A program made the position numbers and the translations under genes. Below the pieces are notes generated by a model that did not search any database, was not told the DNA's origin, and saw only the letters and a program-made list of their open reading frames with translations. A stretch of DNA of 64,000 bases from Spirosoma oryzae (GTDB lineage: Bacteria > Bacteroidota > Bacteroidia > Cytophagales > Spirosomataceae): positions 1-64,000 of the forward strand of contig NZ_PVTE01000003.1 in assembly GCF_003002825.1 (NCBI RefSeq), read 5' to 3'. This document shows positions 1-7,352 of the stretch, piece by piece (position 1 is the first letter of the stretch; each line of letters opens with the position of its first letter).

Positions 1-1
1 A

Positions 2-79
2 TCTTCTTCGGCCAGTTGGCTATATCTGGCCAACAGCCAGATCATGTTACAGCGTATCGAAGATCATTACCAAACTTAA
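2..79 (+). CDS. C-terminal tail of a gene entering from the left (partial)
   Basis: Frame 2 is open from the first base of the window to a TAA at 77-79 and encodes a short tail ending in IMLQRIEDHYQT. The tail has no recognisable domain. It could be the last gene before the cassette array or another cassette cargo. Twenty-five residues are too few for identification, and the reading frame rests only on openness. Confidence 0.25.
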   Translation, partial: SSSASWLYLANSQIMLQRIEDHYQT

Positions 80-163
80 TTCCCCAACACGTTCTTAGTA
101 GCAGCGGTTTCAATTGAAGAAGGAACCGGTGGTGATGGAATCATCATTAAAACACTTGAAAAA

Positions 164-346
164 TTGTATTATATTTTTCGTTTTCCAACCCATTACATAT
201 TTGACTACTACCAGTACAATCAACATGGTTGGACTCCATTTTTTATTGGACTTTTCATTAATTGTTTGTTTTATGGCTTTGTAATAGAGAGACTTGTATT
301 ATTATACAAAGCCAGACGATTGCAAGCTCGACAAAAAGAGGCTTAA
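164..346 (+). CDS. small membrane protein, possible cassette cargo 1
   Basis: The 60-codon frame begins at a TTG. It stays open further upstream to about position 80 without any ATG, so the start is unsure. The product has one clear hydrophobic segment (TPFFIGLFINCLFYGFVI) followed by a basic tail (KARRLQARQKEA), typical of a single-pass inner-membrane protein with a cytoplasmic C-terminus. Base composition is clearly AT-richer than the genes after 2766. An ATG at 135 opens a competing 50-codon frame that is also hydrophobic. The gene is followed within 50 bases by attC-like site 1, the arrangement expected for an integron cassette gene. No function can be assigned. Confidence 0.35.
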   Translation: MYYIFRFPTHYIFDYYQYNQHGWTPFFIGLFINCLFYGFVIERLVLLYKARRLQARQKEA

Positions 347-394
347 TAAAACGGATTTATGTGTTATGTACGCTCCGCATGGGGTAGCTTTCTG

Positions 395-515
395 TCGACA
401 GGATGCTCACCGGTCAGGACGGCGGGGCAGCCCAACCAAACAGGGGTGTAAAGGCAGATACTACGTTTTTGGTTTGAAGCAACCTCTGGGCCATCATCCC
501 CTGTGGTCGTTGGGT
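395..515 (+). repeat. attC-like recombination site 1
   Basis: Outer boxes GCCCAAC (430-436, fits RYYYAAC) and GTTGGGT (509-515, fits GTTRRRY) pair with each other. Inner boxes ACAGGGG (440-446) and CCCCTGT (498-504) also pair. Unpaired spacers CAA and GGTC separate the two box pairs. The palindromic core is 86 bp, within the size range known for attC sites. A conserved TGTAAAGG follows the inner left box, and a conserved TCGACAGG motif lies 35 bases upstream of the core. The same arrangement recurs at 1296 and 2165. The site follows a small ORF on the same strand. No integrase gene is present in the window. Confidence 0.6.
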
Positions 516-553
516 GCATCGGCCACAAAATAGTGCTCGTTTGTGGGCTTGCG

Positions 554-600
554 TGCGACAGAAAGGGCGTCCCCAAGTAGGACTGTTTGGTTCGTTGGGC
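554..600 (+). repeat. truncated attC-like copy
   Basis: The conserved upstream motif TGCGACAG occurs at 554, and a GTTGGGC box ends at 600. The central L-box pair and the TGTAAAGG element are missing. This looks like a deletion derivative of the neighbouring full sites, lying about 40 bases downstream of site 1. The rest of the interval to 711 holds no gene that I can support. Confidence 0.35.
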
Positions 601-710
601 GGCTTCGGTCGACATAGGAAACGAGTCGGTAAGGCTGATCTTGGCCTTGCATTTCGAGTCTCGGCTGACAAACCAACCGCTCCAGATGGAAGGTGAAAAT
701 GTATTTGTGT

Positions 711-1259
711 ATGAAAAGCACACTTTCGTTGACTGTTCTTCTTTTACTTACAGGTTGCACCAGTAGAGCAATAACAAATATTGAAAGGACAGTTACCGAA
801 AGTCGCCCTAACAACCGACCATTAAGGTTCAAAAAGCAAATTGTCAGGGAGAGTAAATTTAGGAAAGCTTTTTTTGAGACGTTAAAAGCCAAATATCAAA
901 TCGATGTTGAGTCCAGACAAGACACGCTGATATTGGTTGAATATTTTGACAACATTTGTGTAAACTGTAACTTTTCTGCGGTCTCAATTTTGGTAGGAGA
1001 TACTGCTTATGAAATTGAAAGAGTTGATTACAACACACAGTTCGTTAGAGATTCTGTGAAAGTAAGTAAAGTTAATTACAAAACACGTGGTCATTTGATT
1101 GGGGATGGCCTTTGGAAGCTCCTATCTAACAAAACACAGCCAAACCCATTTAACCCAAAACTTTACAGTAGCCATTGCTTAGATGGGGCAAACGCTAACA
1201 TAACTTGGATATTACCAAAGCTTGTTTGTTATTCCGTTCATGTGAATTGCATTTGGTAA
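711..1259 (+). CDS. predicted lipoprotein of unknown function, cassette cargo 2
   Basis: The likely start is the ATG at 711, which places a signal peptide MKSTLSLTVLLLLTGC directly at the N-terminus with lipobox LTGC. GTG (693) and ATG (699) codons in the same frame would add a few residues without benefit. The mature part is about 165 residues with no recognised domain, a pair of cysteines (NICVNCNF) and a mixed basic/acidic composition. Low GC and AT-rich codons differ from the flanking chromosome. It sits between attC-like site 1 and site 2 in the same orientation. The C-terminal 30 residues (Cys/Trp-rich) look less protein-like, so a late frameshift is possible. Confidence 0.6.
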   Translation: MKSTLSLTVLLLLTGCTSRAITNIERTVTESRPNNRPLRFKKQIVRESKFRKAFFETLKAKYQIDVESRQDTLILVEYFDNICVNCNFSAVSILVGDTAYEIERVDYNTQFVRDSVKVSKVNYKTRGHLIGDGLWKLLSNKTQPNPFNPKLYSSHCLDGANANITWILPKLVCYSVHVNCIW

Positions 1260-1295
1260 GGTTTGGAAGATGTTTTGTTCTTGTACCATCGCTCA

Positions 1296-1416
1296 TGCGA
1301 CAGGCAGCACGCCAGTGGGTCAAGCATTCATCCCAAACAAGAAAGGGTGTAAGGGTCGGGGCTACGTGCGTTCAGGCAAGTAACGAGTGCACCATCAGCC
1401 CTTTCGGGCGTTGGGT
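1296..1416 (+). repeat. attC-like recombination site 2
   Basis: The element begins with TGCGACAGGCAGCACG (1296-1311), 15 of 16 bases identical to the one at 2165. Outer boxes are CCCAAA (1332-1337) and GTTGGGT (1410-1416), with one mismatch in the stem. Inner boxes GAAAGGG (1341-1347) and CCCTTTC (1399-1405) pair perfectly. Spacers are CAA and GGGC. The inner box sequence differs from sites 1 and 3 while the pairing is kept, which indicates selection on the fold. The conserved loop element reads TGTAAGGG here. Confidence 0.6.
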
Positions 1417-1549
1417 GGAATGCCAAAGCAGTGTGTGAGCGCCAGCGTTCGGTCCACAAAGCGGTAGGCCGCAGCTAGGGTATTTTTATGCTTCCACTTC
1501 AAAGTTCCGGGCAACAAGAGGCAACAACAATTATCCCATTCAAATTTTT

Positions 1550-2149
1550 ATGGCTTACGGAGTTACAGCATACACAGTAAAATGGGAGTTATTCGAGAAA
1601 TACGTTTATGGCGTAAAGACCACCGCCATTCTCAAAAGCATGAATATCTATGCTAATTGGCACGTAGATCTAGCTGAACTCTTTAAAGGAACCAAAAGTA
1701 TTACGCCTAAAAAAGCGGCAGAAGAAATAGTTGCGGGTAACATAACTCGAACCGACAGAATGAGCGGAGGTATGTACAGATACGTTTTGGAAAAGATGTT
1801 CTGGAAAGGAAACACCCTTCTCTTTTGTAAAAAAGTAAACCCTTGGTGGGATGCTTGTGAACCTGGAGAGTCGTTTTTGGCAATCGGTACACGTTTAGCC
1901 AGTTCGGCGTTTTACCCCATAAAATTTGACTGCGTAGAAAGGCTATTTTTTGACTTTGAAGAGATCCCATTGCCCTTGCCATCTCAAGACAATTTTCCAG
2001 TTACCAGCTTTATTAGATTTGAAAAGTTGCAAGAGTTAAAAAAAGACTTTTCTGCCGTCAATTTGCCGATTGAGTGTCATAAAGAGTTTAAAGGTTGGTT
2101 AGACACGGCTATTCAACTGGAACACGACTTGGTTTTGTATTATTATTGA
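1550..2149 (+). CDS. hypothetical protein, cassette cargo 3
   Basis: A clean 199-residue frame starts at ATG with MAYGVTAY. It has no signal peptide and no membrane segment, so the product is probably cytoplasmic. The opening pattern (M-x-Y-G-V-x-A-Y-x-V) and the ending pattern (GWLDTAI...DLVLYYY) recall roughly 200-residue uncharacterised proteins of the DUF7691 type, but this is a memory-level resemblance without a motif to prove it. Codon use is AT-rich compared with genes after 2766. The gene is flanked by attC-like sites 2 and 3 in the same orientation, as expected for a gene cassette. No function is assigned. Confidence 0.65.
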   Translation: MAYGVTAYTVKWELFEKYVYGVKTTAILKSMNIYANWHVDLAELFKGTKSITPKKAAEEIVAGNITRTDRMSGGMYRYVLEKMFWKGNTLLFCKKVNPWWDACEPGESFLAIGTRLASSAFYPIKFDCVERLFFDFEEIPLPLPSQDNFPVTSFIRFEKLQELKKDFSAVNLPIECHKEFKGWLDTAIQLEHDLVLYYY

Positions 2150-2164
2150 TTAGGCAGGTTGTCG

Positions 2165-2284
2165 TGCGACAGGCAACACGTCCCGTCAGCAGGTTGACAG
2201 CCCACCCAAACGGGTGTGTAAAGGTTGATGCACGTTGGTTCAGGCGAGTTTCTCGCCCTCCATCAACACCCGTTGGCGTTGGGC
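2165..2284 (+). repeat. attC-like recombination site 3
   Basis: This is the best-formed copy. Outer boxes are GCCCACC (2200-2206, one base off GCCCAAC) and GTTGGGC (2278-2284). Inner boxes AACGGGTG (2209-2216) and CACCCGTT (2267-2274) pair over 8 bp. A further stem TTGATG/CATCAA (2224-2229 with 2261-2266) and a terminal hairpin GGCGAG-TTT-CTCGCC complete a long imperfect cruciform. The upstream motif TGCGACAGGCAACACG (2165-2180) and the TGTAAAGG element are conserved with sites 1 and 2. Confidence 0.6.
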
Positions 2285-2382
2285 GAAGCCCAAAAGATAA
2301 AGTTAACTTAATCGAAGTTTGCGTACCAGTGAGTCATATCAAGTGGATAGCCCAACTGAACAAGAATTAAACTCCCAATTCA

Positions 2383-2583
2383 ATGAAAGACTGCAAAGTT
2401 GAAGCACTGATTTATTACTCGAAGCTGACGCTTGACTCGGAGCATATCGTGAAGAAGTCGAAAGAAGAAATTCAGCAAAAGCTTGACGAATACATGGCTA
2501 ATGGGTACAGATTGGTGTCGACGACGTCGACTAATTTCGGCACGGCTTTGTATGTCTACCTGTTTTTTGAAAAAGACGTTTAA
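2383..2583 (+). CDS. small DUF4177-like protein, cassette cargo 4
   Basis: The 66-residue frame starts at an ATG. The fold suggested by the sequence is the small alpha-beta DUF4177-type arrangement: a helix rich in Lys/Glu (KKSKEEIQQKLDEYMANGY), then GYRLVSTTS, a short loop, and a strand ALYVYLFFEKDV. Proteins of that family are 50-70 residues and have no known function. There is no signal peptide. The gene follows attC-like site 3 by about 100 bases and precedes a degenerate repeat copy at 2666, consistent with a last cassette. Composition is AT-rich. Confidence 0.6.
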   Translation: MKDCKVEALIYYSKLTLDSEHIVKKSKEEIQQKLDEYMANGYRLVSTTSTNFGTALYVYLFFEKDV

Positions 2584-2665
2584 TTCAGCGTCTGCCTGTA
2601 TAAAAAGGATTGCTCTACACGTGGTTCCTGACTGGTGCATTCCGGGTGGCAAGAGCGATAGCTCA

Positions 2666-2722
2666 TGGACAAGCAGACGTCCCGTCAAAACAAATGATGG
2701 GGCTAGGTCGTTGTGTTTGGGT
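2666..2722 (+). repeat. degenerate attC-like copy at the right end of the array
   Basis: The stretch TGGACAAGCAGACGTCCCGT aligns to the upstream motif of site 3; ACGTCCCGTCA is identical at 2178-2188 and 2677-2687. A G-rich GTTGTGTTTGGG follows where the R box would be. The inner pairing boxes are not recognisable. I read it as a worn terminal copy marking the junction to the high-GC chromosome. Confidence 0.3.
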
Positions 2723-2765
2723 TTTTAATACACTTGAAACCAATTCACCATCATTCGACACGATT

Positions 2766-3086
2766 ATGAAACTGAACATGCTCTTCGCCCTTGGTCTGTG
2801 TGCAGCCTTGACAACCGGTGCTATGGCACAGGACGATAAAGCCGTCAAAGAGGCCCGGAAACAGGAAACCCGCCGGGACGTCAAGAAGGTAGGCGACAAA
2901 GTAGAAAACGGCGTGGCCGATGGCGCACACGCAGTGGGTACGGCGGGTCGAGCCGTGGGTAAAGCGGGTAAGGCTACCGGAAAAGCTGTCGCCAATGCGA
3001 CCAAAGCAACCGGCCGTGCCGTGACCAAAGCCACAAAAGCTACCGGTCGCGCGATCAGCGGGGAAGCCAAGAAAGTTGAGAACTAG
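2766..3086 (+). CDS. secreted Lys/Ala/Gly-rich repetitive protein
   Basis: The ATG at 2766 gives MKLNMLFALGLCAALTTGAMAQ, a classical signal peptide with cleavage after AMAQ; an upstream in-frame ATG would only prefix unlikely sequence. The mature part (about 85 residues) is almost entirely Lys, Ala, Gly, Thr and Val, with a charged coiled segment (KEARKQETRRDVKKVGDKVE). It then has imperfect 7-8 residue repeats of the type KATGRAVTKATKATGRAI. Such sequences resemble LEA/histone-H1-like tails and are probably disordered or amphipathic helical and strongly basic. A role as periplasmic stress protectant or polyanion binder is only inference. It is the first high-GC gene after the cassette array. 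Confidence 0.75.
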   Translation: MKLNMLFALGLCAALTTGAMAQDDKAVKEARKQETRRDVKKVGDKVENGVADGAHAVGTAGRAVGKAGKATGKAVANATKATGRAVTKATKATGRAISGEAKKVEN

Positions 3087-3142
3087 GCTGTTTTCGGCGC
3101 TTACCAGCGCACCGACATAGCCGTTGGTTCGCCAACCATGAC

Positions 3143-3200
3143 AGGGGTTTCAGTAAGTGCGTGACGTGCTAGCTGGAACCCCTGCCCTTTTCAGGGCTTT
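3143..3200 (+). terminator. hairpins downstream of the Lys/Ala-rich gene
   Basis: An 11-bp stem with one mismatch (AGGGGTTTCAG at 3143 against CTGGAACCCCT ending 3183) is followed at once by GCCC-TTTTCA-GGGC and a short TTT. This may terminate the gene ending at 3086. The U tract is short, so confidence is low. Confidence 0.3.
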
Positions 3201-3230
3201 CACTCACGCGTTTTTCTATCATCATGTGCC

Positions 3231-3325
3231 CTTTTTGTCATCCCGAGCCTGCGAGGGATCTACGGTAGCAAGCAGCTTTGTTTGCCATTCCCGAAGATCC
3301 CTCCTTCGTCGGGATCACAAAAAAG
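3231..3325. repeat. palindromic intergenic repeat, copy A
   Basis: The arms are CTTTTTGTCATCCCGA...GAGGGATC on the left and GATCCCTCCTTCGTCGGGAT...ACAAAAAAG on the right, making an imperfect inverted repeat of about 95 bp. A second copy of the same family lies at 12749-12846. The element is noncoding and similar in layout to REP/MITE-like elements scattered in Bacteroidota genomes. Nothing else is recognisable in 3201-3430. Confidence 0.6.
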
Positions 3326-3430
3326 TATAGTGTTTTCAGCGTTTATACTGTGCGGGCTGTGCGTTGGTGCATCGGCTGTGCAGCTTCGGTTCTGGAAAAT
3401 TCCAAACCCCGATCATGACTCGGTGGTTAG

Positions 3431-3973
3431 GTGAGCATGAACGCCATAGATACGCTAGCCAACACGGTTGCTGAACTCATCAGGCAGGGGCAGTCCCCCG
3501 GCGACACGCTCGACGCGGTTGTCGCCTGCGTGGGGCAGTTGCTACAGGCGGACCGGTGTTTTTTGTATGTCCGTCGGCCCGCATTGGAGTTGGGGCGCAC
3601 GGCGTTTTGCTGGCGCAGGAGTGCAGACATCCCCACCAAAAACACGATTCAGCCCGAGTGGCAAGCCGACACGACGGACCTGCCCAACGAAGATCCGCTG
3701 ATCCGGGCCGGGTTGGCCATGAAGCCGTCGGTGTACGTCGATGATGTGGAAACTGCTGGTCCGCAGGTGCTGAACCGGCAGTTCGAGGAAGAAACCTTCG
3801 GTCATCGGGCGTTGATTCACGCCCATATTCAGAAAGACGGGCAACTATGGGGCATCTTACAGCCCTGTATGTTCGATGGCCCGCGCCACTGGACGGCGCA
3901 GGAAAAGGAACAGATCGAGACTATCCTCCCCCACTTGCAACCGCTGATCGAAGCTTATGTAGCGTCGCCTTAG
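3431..3973 (+). CDS. GAF-domain protein
   Basis: The 180-residue product is a stand-alone GAF-type sensory domain. It has an N-terminal helix (TLANTVAELIRQ), the strand-helix start VACVGQLLQADRCFLYVRRP, a central region ending EETFGHRALIHAHIQKDGQLWGIL, and the C-terminal helix WTAQEKEQIETILPHLQPLIEAY typical of GAF/phytochrome-like folds. No cysteine is placed as a bilin ligand would be, so cofactor binding is not indicated. The start is GTG at 3431 or, equally likely, ATG at 3437. It has no output domain and probably acts through a partner. Its stop overlaps the end of the convergent TonB-like gene by 4 bp. Confidence 0.75.
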   Translation: MSMNAIDTLANTVAELIRQGQSPGDTLDAVVACVGQLLQADRCFLYVRRPALELGRTAFCWRRSADIPTKNTIQPEWQADTTDLPNEDPLIRAGLAMKPSVYVDDVETAGPQVLNRQFEEETFGHRALIHAHIQKDGQLWGILQPCMFDGPRHWTAQEKEQIETILPHLQPLIEAYVASP

Positions 3974-4449
3974 AGAAGGGACCGCTTTATGCAGATAATC
4001 CCGTACGATTCGACTACAATTTCGCTTAGCAGCGTCCGCTTTCGGCTACGTTTTACTAGGCGTGTTTCCTGCCTGGTTAGCGCTTTCGCGACGTATTCCT
4101 GTCCCCGTTCGACATGGGCGAATGCTACCGGTAGCAGATATTGGCCTTCGTAGCGGGCATCCTGCTTCGGAATCGTACGGCTTACCTTAACCACTTCGTT
4201 CACAAACAGGGTATCGATTCGGTTGGGATTTTTGACGTCAGCGTTCGCGATGTTACCCTGCCTGTCGACGTCGAAATACAGGTAAAGCCTGCCTTCGCTT
4301 TTGCGCCGTTGAGCCGCAGTGGGAAAGCGGATGTTTTTCAGAAGATACGTCGTCAAGCCAGGGTTGCTGGCAATAGACGTCGATACGTCCTGCCCCAGCG
4401 CATGGCAGGTCATTACCAACGACAGCAATCCGGTCAATATCTGTTTCAT
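3970..4449 (-). CDS. secreted TonB C-terminal-like protein
   Basis: MKQILTGLLSLVMTCHALGQ is a clear signal peptide. The next 95 residues (YLLKNIRFPTAAQRRKSEGR, LYLYFDVDRQGNIANADVKN) match the layout of the TonB C-terminal fold as found in many short Bacteroidota periplasmic proteins: IRFP near the start, then a V/F-D-x-x-G-x-I strand pair. There is no TonB transmembrane anchor or Pro-rich linker, so it is not a canonical energy transducer. The 45-residue basic C-terminus is unusual (RQETRLVKRSRKRTLLSEIV) and may be disordered or a late frame change. The gene converges on the GAF gene and lies 38 bp downstream of map on the same strand. Confidence 0.65.
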   Translation of the reverse strand: MKQILTGLLSLVMTCHALGQDVSTSIASNPGLTTYLLKNIRFPTAAQRRKSEGRLYLYFDVDRQGNIANADVKNPNRIDTLFVNEVVKVSRTIPKQDARYEGQYLLPVAFAHVERGQEYVAKALTRQETRLVKRSRKRTLLSEIVVESYGIICIKRSLL

Positions 4450-4486
4450 GGGTGGTGTAACCGAGTTTATCTCCGAAACTACGACC

Positions 4487-5248
4487 TCAGACCCATAACT
4501 GATTCGCAGCGGTCAGGATAATGGGCTGTTTGTCGGTGACGACGATGGTGTGTTCGTGCTGCACGGCCAGGCTGTCTTTGGCGACCAGGGTCCAGCCGTC
4601 GCCGGTCTCCTCCGCGTACGACGCTTTGGTCGACAGAAACGTCTCGATCGCTACCACGGAATGCATCCGAAACCGCCCTTTGTTGGTCCGGTCATAGTAA
4701 CACAGAATCTCGTGCGGCTCTTCGTGCAGGCTCCGCCCGACACCGTGCCCCGCCAGATTTTTGATGACCCGGTAGCCGCTTTTCTTTGCTTCCGTTTCAA
4801 TCAGCCGACCAATCTCAGCGATTTGCACGCCCCCCCGGATGTGGCTGATGGCTTTGGCCAGGATGCGCTTCGACGCGTCGACCAGGGCACCGCGCTGATG
4901 AATATCCTGCCCCAGCACGAACGACCCGCCGTTATCCGACCAGTAACCGTTCAGCTCGGCCGACACGTCGATGTTGACCAGATCGCCCTCCTGCAAAAAC
5001 CGTTTGGCCGACGGAATGCCGTGGCAGACTTCGTCGTTCACGCTGATACAGGTCCAGCCGGGAAAGCCGTAGGTGAGTTTGGGAGCCGACCGGGCACCGT
5101 GCTGTTCCAGCAGTTGCCGACCGTACTGATCCAGGGACAGCGTCGACATGCCGGGCCGGGCGTAGTCCTGCATGCCTTTGAGCGTCAGGGCAACAACCTG
5201 ACTGATTGCCTGCATCCCCAGCAGGTCTTCTTCTGATTTTAGCGACAT
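4487..5248 (-). CDS. map: methionine aminopeptidase, type I
   Basis: The product removes the initiator methionine from nascent proteins in the cytoplasm. The start chosen is the ATG at 5248 (MSLKSEEDLLGM), giving 252 residues, the usual type Ia length; the frame extends 35 codons upstream but that sequence is not family-like. The expected metal and catalytic residues are visible: His76 in NDEVCHGIPS, Asp94 in VNIDVSAE, Asp105 in GYWSDNGG, His168 in GHGVGRSLHEEP, Glu202 in VVAIETF and Glu232 in QHEHTI. The usual Thr after the second aspartate is replaced by Asn-Gly. It is located away from ribosomal genes, so it may be a second copy in this genome. Confidence 0.93.
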   Translation of the reverse strand: MSLKSEEDLLGMQAISQVVALTLKGMQDYARPGMSTLSLDQYGRQLLEQHGARSAPKLTYGFPGWTCISVNDEVCHGIPSAKRFLQEGDLVNIDVSAELNGYWSDNGGSFVLGQDIHQRGALVDASKRILAKAISHIRGGVQIAEIGRLIETEAKKSGYRVIKNLAGHGVGRSLHEEPHEILCYYDRTNKGRFRMHSVVAIETFLSTKASYAEETGDGWTLVAKDSLAVQHEHTIVVTDKQPIILTAANQLWV

Positions 5249-5364
5249 AACGTTGTGCGTTTGCTTGTGTAACCAGTTCCTGCGTAACCTACCACGGGAA
5301 CCGGCATTCTCTACGCTACAACCCCAATAACAGCAAAATAATCGCCCGACCACCCGCGTGCGTG

Positions 5365-6183
5365 CTACACGACCGGGTTCAGGGAGCTGTCGACCAGTTC
5401 GCCCGGCCGGACACCCGGCATCCAGCGCGCCAGGTCAGCCCTGCGCCCGTCGTTGTCGGGCTCGGTGGCGCGGGTACCGTCGGCAAAATAAATCACGGTC
5501 ATCACCTCGCGCATCGTTTGGGACTGATTCGCAGGGGCCATGTGCAGCGTCCAGCCGGAATGAAAGGTTGCATCGCCCGCCCGCATGGCCGGGGCACTGC
5601 TGATGGGAAAGCCATTATCCCGCACGTACGATTCCAGGTACGCCTGCGACGCATCGGAAATCCCCAGCTTGTCGACATACCCCTCTGCCTGCGAGCCCGA
5701 CGCAAACTGCATGATGCCCATGTCGGCGGTAGTGTCGACCAGCGGCATCCACAGCGTGATGGTCTGACTGGTGTCCAGCGGCCAGTAGTACTGGTCCTGA
5801 TGCCAGGGCGTACGGCCGCCCCCCGGCTCCTTGTAGAGCGCCTGATCGTGGTAAATCCGTACGCGTTCGCAGCCCATTAGCTGGGCGGCTACGTCGGCAA
5901 ACCGTTTGGCCAGGGTGAACTGCCGCACGGCGGGGTCGCGCTCCCAGAGGTTGAAAATCTGGAGAAACGCCTTGCCGTAGGTATCGCGCTCTGCCAGTGG
6001 CCGCGTTTCGGTATTGTCCCGGTCGACGGCCACATTGATGGCGGTTCGGTAAGCGGCCACCTCCTCCGCAGACGCCAGTTGGTCGAGCAGCACATGCCCG
6101 TTTTGCTGATAATCGGCAATCGCCTGTGCCGACAGGGAGTAGGGTGACTGTAGCGACGGATACGTGGGTTTAGTAGCAATCAT
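5365..6183 (-). CDS. phytanoyl-CoA dioxygenase (PhyH) family protein
   Basis: This is a 272-residue Fe(II)/2-oxoglutarate oxygenase. The metal-binding triad is visible as His128-x-Asp130 (TPWHQDQYYW) and His214 in WTLHMAPAN, with Arg225 in the position that holds 2-oxoglutarate. The family hydroxylates small molecules, and the substrate cannot be read from the sequence. The gene is transcribed away from an AraC regulator starting 166 bp upstream on the other strand, an arrangement common for a regulator and its target. Nearby glycoside hydrolases suggest, but do not prove, a role in catabolism of a plant-derived compound. The start MIATKPTYPS is the first ATG and fits the family length. Confidence 0.88.
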   Translation of the reverse strand: MIATKPTYPSLQSPYSLSAQAIADYQQNGHVLLDQLASAEEVAAYRTAINVAVDRDNTETRPLAERDTYGKAFLQIFNLWERDPAVRQFTLAKRFADVAAQLMGCERVRIYHDQALYKEPGGGRTPWHQDQYYWPLDTSQTITLWMPLVDTTADMGIMQFASGSQAEGYVDKLGISDASQAYLESYVRDNGFPISSAPAMRAGDATFHSGWTLHMAPANQSQTMREVMTVIYFADGTRATEPDNDGRRADLARWMPGVRPGELVDSSLNPVV

Positions 6184-6348
6184 CGTGTTATAAGTCGTTT
6201 AGGGTCGTCAGAAAGACCAGTGGCAAAAGTAGCCGACGACCCGGCCCCGCAGTTCGCTTCTATTTCTGGATACTGATACACTATTAAAGGATAGTAGCGC
6301 CTTGGGGCCGATCGTCTTTATAATTGGTATCTGTTTAGCAAAACCACC

Positions 6349-7221
6349 ATGCGCATTCTGGTCGAAAAAATCCCCACGGTCCCCGGTAGCCACAGCTTTA
6401 CGGTGCGGGAATTCAAGCTACCCATCTTCGACGCTCCGCTCCATGTTCACCCGGAATGTGAGCTGACGTATATCGTGCAGGGACAGGGCCGCCGGGTGGT
6501 TGGCGACAGTGTCGAGCTGTACTCGGCGGGCGACCTGGTACTGATTGGCCCCAACGTGCCGCACTGCTGGTACAGCGACCAACTACCCGAGCCCGCCCCC
6601 CTGTCGCACTCGATTGTCGTGCAGTTCGTGCCGTCTTTTCTGGGTGCTTCCTTTTTCAACCTGCCCGAGATGGGCGCACTTAACCAACTGCTCGAATCGG
6701 CCAGCCGGGGATTATGCCTTGCCCCGCCGGTACAGGCAACCGTTGCCGAGCGCATGACCCAGCTGCTCACGGCCGGGGGAGCCGCGCGAATCGTTCTGCT
6801 GCTGGATATTCTCGACCAGATTGCCGGGCTCCGTTCGCACCGCTACCTGGCCAGCGCAGGCTTCACGGCGACCCGCCATCCGACCGACAGCGCGCGGATA
6901 AACCGGGTGTTTCAGTACGTCTTCGACCACTTTCAGCAGAACGTCAGCCTGTCGGAGGCCGCAGCCATCGCGAACATGAACCCGCCGGCCTTCTGCTATT
7001 ATTTCAAGAAACGCACCCGGCGCAGCTTCTCCGAATTTGTCAACGAAATTCGCATCGGCCACGCCTGTAAGCTCCTGATGAACAGCGACAAGACCGTCGC
7101 TGAAATCTGCTACGAATCGGGCTTCAACAACATCGCTTATTTCAACCGGCGCTTCCAGCAGAGTCAGCAGGTTTCCCCGACCGCCTACCGCAAACGACTG
7201 ACCAACCGCGAGCCCGTATAA
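6349..7221 (+). CDS. AraC-family regulator with cupin sensor
   Basis: The N-terminal ~170 residues form an AraC-type cupin (FDAPLHVHPECELTYIVQGQG, then GDLVLIGPNVPHCW). Residues ~185-285 hold the two helix-turn-helix motifs, with SLSEAAAIANMNPPAFCYYF and the conserved second motif TVAEICYESGFNNIAYFNRRF. Length (290) is normal. The cupin usually binds a sugar or small effector. It diverges from the PhyH gene and precedes the GH127-GH5 pair on the same strand by 131 bp, so it may control either side. Start ATG at 6349. Confidence 0.9.
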   Translation: MRILVEKIPTVPGSHSFTVREFKLPIFDAPLHVHPECELTYIVQGQGRRVVGDSVELYSAGDLVLIGPNVPHCWYSDQLPEPAPLSHSIVVQFVPSFLGASFFNLPEMGALNQLLESASRGLCLAPPVQATVAERMTQLLTAGGAARIVLLLDILDQIAGLRSHRYLASAGFTATRHPTDSARINRVFQYVFDHFQQNVSLSEAAAIANMNPPAFCYYFKKRTRRSFSEFVNEIRIGHACKLLMNSDKTVAEICYESGFNNIAYFNRRFQQSQQVSPTAYRKRLTNREPV

Positions 7222-7352
7222 GCTGATACGCCATTCGACGGGTACTACCGCCCGGCAACCGTCTGTTTTAACATAGTATCGGAGATCGGTAATCTGCTGC
7301 AACGCTGCGCCGATTGGGCTGCCTTACTTTGCTTCTTTCATGGCCCCGGTCT

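Noticed and set aside
364..892. Minus-strand ORFs across attC-like site 1 and the lipoprotein
   Set aside because: They overlap the repeat and the better plus-strand lipoprotein with a lipobox; no protein features.
4550..5236. Plus-strand frame over map
   Set aside because: Antisense shadow of methionine aminopeptidase without any motif.
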